Assembly (NCBI GenBank): GCA_039920305.1
Contig: JBDSEA010000246.1
Location: 1-18,897, forward strand
Origin: DASRAJ01 sp039920305
GTDB lineage: Bacteria; Bacteroidota; Bacteroidia; Chitinophagales; UBA10324
DNA: 18,897 bases
Reading direction: 5' to 3'
In this document: one piece after another, positions 13,526 through 18,897 of the stretch
Position numbering within the stretch: the stretch's first letter is position 1
How the letters are laid out: each line of letters begins with the position of its first letter
Program-made: the position numbers and the translations under genes
Notes under the pieces: generated by a model
The model's input: the letters and a program-made list of their open reading frames with translations, nothing else
Told to the model about the DNA's origin: nothing
The model's database searches: none

Positions 13526-15202
13526 TCATTTCACTAACTTCTTCTTCACATAAAACCTATCAGAATTTACATCAAAATCTCCCGAGTCAAAATTGGGAAT
13601 TGAAATCTTCTGCCAGTCAGAACCAGCATTGATCCGCATAAATTTCCGGGTAGCCTCTCCGAATTGGTAGCTGTAATAATCAGTGACTTCTACCTGCATC
13701 ATGAATGAAGGAACATCTGCCAGCCACCGGCAGGTCAGTTCTGTATCCTTCCCTTTTTGCTTTAATTTATACTCTAATAGAGGTGGACGGGAATGAAATA
13801 AATATTGCTGAAAGAATGCGCTGAAATCTTTATTGGATGTACGGTTGATAAAGGCAATGATGTCATCGGAAGAAACTGTTTTTAGAGCAAACTCAGCTTG
13901 CAATCCACGAATTATCTTAAAGAAAAGTGTGTCATCATTCAGTACACTTCGGAAAGTCTGAATCATCCACGCGCCCTTACTATACATGTCATTATCAATT
14001 TTGCTTCCATCATAATTCACTCCGCGGATACCGGCAATGGGAAATGAATCATGGATTTCCCATCGTAATCTCTTAAGGTATTTAATTGCATCGTCGTAAG
14101 TATTAGTGCACTCAAGAAAAAGCACCTCAGCATAGGTTGCAAACGACTCATGTATCCAGAGATCGGCATAGTCACTTGCGGAAACACTGTTACCCCACCA
14201 TTCATGTGCGCTCTCGTGGATGATGATAAAGTCAAATCCTTCCTTATTATTGATGTAATCATTCCCGTATGCAATTGCACCCTGATGCTCCATACCCCAG
14301 TAAGGTGTTTCAACAAGCTTATATCCGTCACGCGGAAACGGATACGGACCAAAATATTTCCCGAAGCAGGCCATCATGCTTTTCACCTGCTGAAAATGCA
14401 GTTTTGCCTGTGGGAGATTGTAATCAAGTACGTAGTAGTCAAGTGACAATTTGCCTCCGGAGAGATACTCATCAGCAAAGTGAGTATAGTGTCCTATGTT
14501 GAGCGTAACATTGTAAATGTTGATCGGATAGCTGACAAACCAGTTCCACGTGGTTGTCCCATTACTATTGCTGATTGTATCCCGCAGTTGTCCGTTCGCA
14601 ATGCACATGTTACCCTTGGGAACGGTAAAATGAAGGCTCACACTGTCGGGCTCATCGGCAAGCTGATCCTTGCAGGGCCACCAGACAGAGGCGCCTATAC
14701 CCTCGCACGCTACGCCGATCCAGTCACGTCCCTTAATATCCTTCTTCCACACAAAGCCGCCATCCCAGGGAGGTTTTTTTGCAGTAGCAGGAACACCTGA
14801 ATAGGAGATCGCAATTTCTCCTGTAAAATCTTTTACCTGCGTTTGCGGAAACCTTACAATAACGGAATGCAGATCCCGCCTGTATTTTAATTCAGAGCTA
14901 TTGAAAAGGATCTTATCAATTTTCATGTTTGAAAACAGATCAATCTGAAGCGAGTCAAAGTCATTCATTACCCGGTAGCGCATGATACACGTTCCACTGA
15001 TAAACTTTTTCCTGACATCTACCTGAACAGCAAGATCGTAAAACGTAACATCATAGCAGGTGCGGGCGGGAGTGAGTGCACCCCTTAAGGTGTCATCATG
15101 CGTGAATTTAACGGGAAGGCTTTGAGCCGCTGATGCACAATGAAAAATGAGCAACAATAAAAGAAGGGTGATCCGGGAAGAAATAAATTCTGATCTATTC
15201 AT
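13526..15202 (-). CDS. Secreted M1-family metallopeptidase
   Basis: A 558-residue gluzincin with an N-terminal signal peptide (hydrophobic core 11-24, cleavage near SAAQS). The N-terminal beta domain spans about 45-240. The catalytic domain has the substrate-binding motif GMEHQ (303-307, the GAMEN equivalent), zinc motif HESAH (His329, Glu330, His333) and third zinc ligand Glu352 in HESFATYAE. SKGAWMIQTFRSVL near 420 is the conserved post-active-site helix. It is shorter than aminopeptidase N (about 870), lacking the large C-terminal helical domain, as in many Bacteroidota M1 proteins. It would trim peptides in the periplasm or outside the cell. It has no T9SS sorting domain. It is transcribed divergently from the metallophosphoesterase gene. 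Confidence 0.92.
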   Translation of the reverse strand: MNRSEFISSRITLLLLLLIFHCASAAQSLPVKFTHDDTLRGALTPARTCYDVTFYDLAVQVDVRKKFISGTCIMRYRVMNDFDSLQIDLFSNMKIDKILFNSSELKYRRDLHSVIVRFPQTQVKDFTGEIAISYSGVPATAKKPPWDGGFVWKKDIKGRDWIGVACEGIGASVWWPCKDQLADEPDSVSLHFTVPKGNMCIANGQLRDTISNSNGTTTWNWFVSYPINIYNVTLNIGHYTHFADEYLSGGKLSLDYYVLDYNLPQAKLHFQQVKSMMACFGKYFGPYPFPRDGYKLVETPYWGMEHQGAIAYGNDYINNKEGFDFIIIHESAHEWWGNSVSASDYADLWIHESFATYAEVLFLECTNTYDDAIKYLKRLRWEIHDSFPIAGIRGVNYDGSKIDNDMYSKGAWMIQTFRSVLNDDTLFFKIIRGLQAEFALKTVSSDDIIAFINRTSNKDFSAFFQQYLFHSRPPLLEYKLKQKGKDTELTCRWLADVPSFMMQVEVTDYYSYQFGEATRKFMRINAGSDWQKISIPNFDSGDFDVNSDRFYVKKKLVK

Positions 15203-15299
15203 ACAGTAAAAGTCAAAATAAAATACACAACCATTCGTCTGCGGATAAAATCATTCATCAATAATAAAAGACATTTGACGCGCTTTCGTAATTTGAAAT

Positions 15300-16547
15300 A
15301 TGTCCAGGATCATTAACATTCTTATTGTAACGCTCATTCTGTTAGCGATTGATCTTTATGCTTTTCAGGCAGTGAGAACTGTAATGCACAACTCCGGCAT
15401 CCACTGGAAGCGCTTTGTAGCTGCTGTATACTGGCTTATCTCCCTGATCACACTCAGTTTTTTATGGTATGTAGTGTTTTTTGATTTTTATGCTTTGCCA
15501 AAGATCATCCGGGTTAACCTCATCGGTGCGCTGTTTATTTTTTACATCCCTAAAATCCTGATCATTGTTTTTCTGTTCATTGATGATGTAATAAGACTTG
15601 TTAAATGGTCCACATCGTTATTCACAAAAACTTCCATGGATCCGACCCGAAAAACCATTTCACGGTCTGAATTCCTGTCACAGGCCGGACTCCTTGTTTC
15701 CGGCTTCATATTCTTTCAGTTTATCTATGGAATGATTCGTACCGCATATGATTATGAGGTCAGGAATGTGAATCTTCTTCTTCCTAACCTTCCTGATGAA
15801 TTTAACGGGCTGAGGATTGTGCAGGTGAGTGATATTCATTCAGGCAGCTTTACCAGCAAGCATCCCGTAGAAAAAATTGTTGAAATTGTAAATGCACAAA
15901 ATGCCGACATCATTTTTTTTACAGGCGACCTGGTGAATAATATCAGCGATGAGGCATTGGAATATATGGAGGTTCTAAATAAAATGAAGTCAAAGAATGG
16001 TGTAGTTTCTATTTTCGGCAATCATGATTATGGAGATTATTATACGTGGGATTCTAAAGAAGCAAAGGAAGAAAACCTGGTGAAGCTTGAGAACATTCAT
16101 AAAAGCCTTGGATGGAAGTTAATGCGAAATACAAATTTTCTCCTCGGCACAGAGGGGAACCAACTGGCAATTATCGGCGTGGACAACTGGAGTAATGTAG
16201 GTCATTTTCCCCGGTACGGTGATCTGAAAAAAGCGTTTGCAGGAGCTGAGCATGCAAGGGTGAAGCTGCTGCTTTCGCATGATCCATCTCACTGGAAGGG
16301 TGAAGTGACCAGGGATTTCCCCGATATTGATGCCACATTCAGCGGACATACCCATGGATTTCAGTTTGGCTTCGAGATTCCCGGGTTGCGTTGGAGCCCA
16401 TCGCAATACATGTATCCTCAATGGGCGGGATTATATAAAAATGCAAAGCAGTTTCTTTATGTGAACCGCGGAGTTGGTTTTCTTGGCTACAACGGCAGGG
16501 TGGGGATTGCTCCTGAGATAACAGTGATTGAACTTAGAAATTCATAG
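15300..16547 (+). CDS. Membrane-anchored metallophosphoesterase (YkuE-like)
   Basis: A 415-residue protein. The N-terminal half holds three hydrophobic helices (about 4-25, 38-62, 74-97) and a fourth (about 128-145) preceded by SRSEFLSQAG. The C-terminal half is a calcineurin-like phosphoesterase with all five metal-ligand motifs: SDIH (177-180), GDLVN (209-213), GNHD (240-243), His327 in SHDPSHW and GHTH (349-352). The YkuE branch hydrolyses phosphodiesters or lipid-linked phosphates at the membrane surface. Start ATG at 15300, with TAATTTG 5 nt upstream, possibly a shortened -7 element. The protein appears complete. The natural substrate is unknown. Confidence 0.9.
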   Translation: MSRIINILIVTLILLAIDLYAFQAVRTVMHNSGIHWKRFVAAVYWLISLITLSFLWYVVFFDFYALPKIIRVNLIGALFIFYIPKILIIVFLFIDDVIRLVKWSTSLFTKTSMDPTRKTISRSEFLSQAGLLVSGFIFFQFIYGMIRTAYDYEVRNVNLLLPNLPDEFNGLRIVQVSDIHSGSFTSKHPVEKIVEIVNAQNADIIFFTGDLVNNISDEALEYMEVLNKMKSKNGVVSIFGNHDYGDYYTWDSKEAKEENLVKLENIHKSLGWKLMRNTNFLLGTEGNQLAIIGVDNWSNVGHFPRYGDLKKAFAGAEHARVKLLLSHDPSHWKGEVTRDFPDIDATFSGHTHGFQFGFEIPGLRWSPSQYMYPQWAGLYKNAKQFLYVNRGVGFLGYNGRVGIAPEITVIELRNS

Positions 16548-16682
16548 ATGCAGTGAGTTGTATATGCAGGATATAAAAAAACTTTACTCATCTATACTTC
16601 CGTTCATTTCAGGGCCAAAAATAAATGAATCCTCACAATCATTTAAACAAGCAGTATCATAATGAATACCGAGTAAATTATG

Positions 16683-16690
16683 TAGGTTTG
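16683..16690 (+). promoter_or_regulatory. -7 element for the T9SS cargo gene
   Basis: TAGGTTTG is an exact TAnnTTTG match only 8 nt before the ATG at 16699. Transcription would start at or within a few nucleotides of the start codon, implying a leaderless or near-leaderless mRNA. No clear -33 TTTG is present. Confidence 0.45.
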
Positions 16691-16698
16691 AATTAAAT

Positions 16699-17814
16699 AT
16701 GCGACTTAAAGCAATTCACTCTCTGCAGTTTACTATAACCGTTGTGTTACTGTTTTTTTATTGTTTCTGTCATGCACAAATATTTCTTAATGGCAGCTTT
16801 GAAACAACAACAGGCTCAGCGTGTGATTATAACCTTTCAAATACCACGTTTGACAGTAAGATGTCTGATTGTTTTGCTTATGGCACAGGCAATGAAATTG
16901 ACATCATGTCCAGCTGCCTTCCGTATTGCCCCGGCGCTCAAAGCGGAACATATTATGTCGCTGTTGCCAATACCACCGGAAGCACACCGGATGGCTTCAC
17001 AATGAAGCTTTCAGCACCGCTCGTAGCGGGTTTGTCATATACCATGTCTTTCTGGGATCACGGAGATAATTCTATGACATATCAACCGACACCGGTTCAG
17101 ATTGGTGTTTCCGCTACGAACAATGCCACAGGCATTATTGTTTACACGGGGCCTACTCCATCGTATGGGCAGTGGAAACAACGCACATTTACCTTTATTG
17201 CACCTAATAACGGGCTTTATATCAGCGTTTGCGCAACCACTATGAGATGGACTGAAGTTGACAACTTCGAGATCACAATCATTCTGCCGGTACAACTTCT
17301 TAGCTTTACTGGTAAGGCAATAAATAATGATGTGCAATTAAGCTGGAACACTGCATCAGAATGGAATAATGCTTATTTCACAATTGAACGCAGTGCAGAT
17401 GGTGAATTCTTTGATTCAATATTAACTGAGAAGGGTGCAGGAATTTCAACTCAATTGCTGAATTACAATGTATATGATTACAAGCCTTTCTACGGAAAAA
17501 ATTTTTACCGGTTGTGTCAGACCGATATTGATGGTTTAAAAACATATTTCAGAACTATAGAAATGGATATAGACTCAGGTTTAATAGAAAGGTTTTCCGT
17601 TTTTCCTAACCCCACCGGCGGCCTACTATTTCTTCCACCTTCTGAGCCTTTCTGTTCAGGTGATCTTACCATAAGTACTATTCATGGACAAATTTTAAAA
17701 TCACTGCATGAAACTCAGGGTGCTGTGGATTTAAGTTCGTTTCCCCCTGGTATATACAAGATCAGCTGGAAGCAAAAATCTCAATGGATAAGCAATTACG
17801 TAGTAAAACAATAA
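16699..17814 (+). CDS. T9SS-exported surface protein
   Basis: A 371-residue secreted protein. The signal peptide ends FCHA (about 26). An N-terminal jelly-roll, carbohydrate-binding-like domain (about 27-195: IFLNGSFETTTGSACDYN, GTYYVAVANTTG, KLSAPLVAGLSYTMSFW, EVDNFEI) is followed by the Bacteroidota linker LPVQLLSFTGKAINNDVQLSWNTASE with NAYFTIERSADG. A C-terminal type A sorting domain (about 297-371) starts FSVFPNPTGG and ends GIYKISWKQKSQWISNYVVKQ; it directs transport through the type IX system and is normally removed or anchored at the surface. The cargo function (adhesion or sugar binding) is inferred from the fold only; no enzymatic motif is visible. A close relative, decayed, lies at 7682-7897. 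Confidence 0.85.
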   Translation: MRLKAIHSLQFTITVVLLFFYCFCHAQIFLNGSFETTTGSACDYNLSNTTFDSKMSDCFAYGTGNEIDIMSSCLPYCPGAQSGTYYVAVANTTGSTPDGFTMKLSAPLVAGLSYTMSFWDHGDNSMTYQPTPVQIGVSATNNATGIIVYTGPTPSYGQWKQRTFTFIAPNNGLYISVCATTMRWTEVDNFEITIILPVQLLSFTGKAINNDVQLSWNTASEWNNAYFTIERSADGEFFDSILTEKGAGISTQLLNYNVYDYKPFYGKNFYRLCQTDIDGLKTYFRTIEMDIDSGLIERFSVFPNPTGGLLFLPPSEPFCSGDLTISTIHGQILKSLHETQGAVDLSSFPPGIYKISWKQKSQWISNYVVKQ

Positions 17815-17897
17815 TTCGGCGCACCATTCGTAATTTTTTTATAAGACAAGTCTTTGCTGTTTTTTTGAACATTAAAATTTTTCAAGTGAAAATCACC

Positions 17898-18404
17898 ATG
17901 CCCAATCCTGATGAATATGCACCTTACTATGAAAAATATATTTCAAAAGTTAAGACTGATGATCCTTTAGAAGCACTTGAAGAGGGTAAAAAGAAACTGA
18001 TCAAATTCATTTCAAAGCTCGGTAAGAAACAGTTGAAATACCGCTACACAGAAGATAAATGGACAATTAAAGAAATACTTCAGCACCTGATAGACGGTGA
18101 AAGAATATTTACCTACCGTGCTTTGAGGTTTGCCAGGAACGATAAGTCACCGCTCCCGGGATTTGATGAAAAAGCATATGCACCGGCAAGCATGGCTACC
18201 GGGCGAAAGATCAAGTCAATCCTTGAAGAGTATGAAGCAGTTCGTAATGCCACCATTGCACTGTATAAAAATTTAGATGAGGAAATGCTTTTCCGGTCAG
18301 GAACAGCAAGCGATAATAAAATGTCAGTCCGGGCGCTGCTGTATGTTACTTTGGGTCATGAGCTGCACCACCTTGAGGTAATCAGGGAGAAGTATTTGAA
18401 CTGA
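17898..18404 (+). CDS. DinB-family (DUF664-like) putative metal-dependent protein
   Basis: A 168-residue four-helix-bundle protein. The metal-ligand pattern of the DinB superfamily is visible: His63 in ILQHLIDGER, and His154 plus His158 in LGHELHHLEVI. Conserved framing is DKWTIKEILQHLIDGERIFTYRALRFARND (54-83). Members bind divalent metals and include mycothiol/bacillithiol-dependent transferases as well as uncharacterised stress-linked proteins. The ATG at 17898 is chosen; an upstream in-frame start (17784) would overlap the preceding gene by 31 nt and add an atypical basic extension. No partner gene suggests a specific thiol cofactor. Confidence 0.88.
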   Translation: MPNPDEYAPYYEKYISKVKTDDPLEALEEGKKKLIKFISKLGKKQLKYRYTEDKWTIKEILQHLIDGERIFTYRALRFARNDKSPLPGFDEKAYAPASMATGRKIKSILEEYEAVRNATIALYKNLDEEMLFRSGTASDNKMSVRALLYVTLGHELHHLEVIREKYLN

Positions 18405-18475
18405 TTTGACAGATTTTTTCATTTGTTCCATTTTAATGAATTACAGAAAAAAATTAAAAAGCCACTTTATTGCCG

Positions 18476-18897
18476 CTATCTCACCACCACCATCTTTCCC
18501 TTAATAACATTCCCCCCCGGCTCCTTTATTACATAGCAATATATGCCTGCAGCCAATGCACCTGCAGCGAGATTATTCTGATAGTTTGCTGATTGGTACA
18601 TTACCTGACCAATCACATTGTACACGGTCACTTCTGTTTGCTGCCTGAGGTTCCCGATTTCCCAGGATGGTGCAGCCGCTGAAAGGAGTGTAGGAATAAT
18701 AAGAGGCAGGGGAGCACTGATGGCAGCCGGAGTTAAATGCCCTGAAGCATCATCCTGAGCAGGATTTGCTCTCTGAAGCGACACATCATCAATGTAATAA
18801 TAAGTCCAGTACCAGCCTAACTCATGGTAAATTAAGGTATCAATGAGTGTATGCGCATCGTCATTAAAATTACCAATGGTAATAAAGCGCTCGCCGC
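18476..18897 (-). CDS. T9SS cargo protein, C-terminal fragment (runs off right edge)
   Basis: The frame is open to the window end, giving the last 140 or so residues. It begins GERFITIGNFNDDAHT, then YYYIDDVSLQ, a typical closing strand of a jelly-roll/CUB-like domain in Bacteroidota surface proteins. An Ala/Pro-rich linker follows, then the sorting domain WEIGNLRQQTEVTVYNVIGQ with MYQSANYQNN, LAAGIYCYVI and final KGKMVVVR. The start lies outside the window. The GTG at 18784 is internal and not the start. This is a separate gene, convergent with the DinB gene across a 71-bp interval without an obvious terminator. Confidence 0.85.
   Translation of the reverse strand, partial: GERFITIGNFNDDAHTLIDTLIYHELGWYWTYYYIDDVSLQRANPAQDDASGHLTPAAISAPLPLIIPTLLSAAAPSWEIGNLRQQTEVTVYNVIGQVMYQSANYQNNLAAGALAAGIYCYVIKEPGGNVIKGKMVVVR

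Noticed and set aside
18600..18760. Frameshift in the right-edge sorting domain
   Set aside because: An alternative frame gives a vaguely sorting-domain-like stretch (YTPFSGCTIL), but the main frame is continuous and reads PTLLSAAAPSWEIGNL, a plausible variant of the domain start. No need for a frameshift.
18476..18784. Complete 102-aa gene starting at GTG 18784
   Set aside because: The frame remains open upstream to the window end with recognisable beta-domain sequence (GNFNDDAH...YYYIDDVS), so it is the C-terminal part of a larger protein.

Overview
The window looks like a chromosomal segment from a member of the Bacteroidota, probably an environmental Chitinophagales/Sphingobacteriia-type lineage. 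The evidence is: secreted proteins ending in type IX secretion system (T9SS) C-terminal sorting domains; -7 elements of the form TAnnTTTG instead of sigma70 boxes; no Shine-Dalgarno sequences ahead of the starts; and a RemB/Wzi-like outer-membrane barrel. Most genes are ordinary housekeeping or envelope genes. No rRNA, tRNA, CRISPR array or complete insertion sequence was recognised.

Layout, left to right. (1) 105-1523: a small operon of an ArsR-type repressor, an SRPBCC/AHSA1 protein and a GNAT acetyltransferase, behind a well-formed promoter whose -7 box lies inside an inverted repeat that could be the repressor's operator. (2) 1611-3569: an FGGY-family sugar kinase gene interrupted in frame by about 552 bp carrying a complete DUF559 (Vsr-like/PD-(D/E)XK-like) nuclease domain between inverted and direct repeats. 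The reading frame stays open throughout, giving a 652-residue fused protein. This is the most unusual object in the window. (3) 3570-4071: about 500 bp with no recognisable gene. (4) 4072-7536: an outer-membrane barrel protein, a CNNM/CBS/CorC_HlyC-type membrane protein and a tiny YtxH-like membrane protein. (5) 7682-9345, minus strand: a decayed fragment of a T9SS cargo gene, then the floA-nfeD membrane-microdomain pair, divergent from rlmH. (6) 9459-13343, plus strand: rlmH, a rhomboid protease, a low-specificity L-threonine aldolase and a multi-spanning GT-C-like membrane protein. (7) 13526-15202, minus: a secreted M1 metallopeptidase, divergent from a membrane-anchored YkuE-like metallophosphoesterase (15300-16547). 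(8) 16699-18404: a T9SS-exported surface protein and a DinB/DUF664-type protein. (9) At the right edge, minus strand: the C-terminal end of another T9SS cargo protein.

The genes do not form one pathway. Recurring themes are the cell envelope (barrel protein, flotillin/NfeD, rhomboid, M1 peptidase, GT-C-like protein, two T9SS cargoes and a third decayed one) and local two- or three-gene operons. The DUF559 insertion resembles a repeat-flanked, nuclease-carrying selfish element that has landed in the linker between the two domains of a sugar kinase without breaking the frame. That reading is an inference and can be tested by comparing orthologues.
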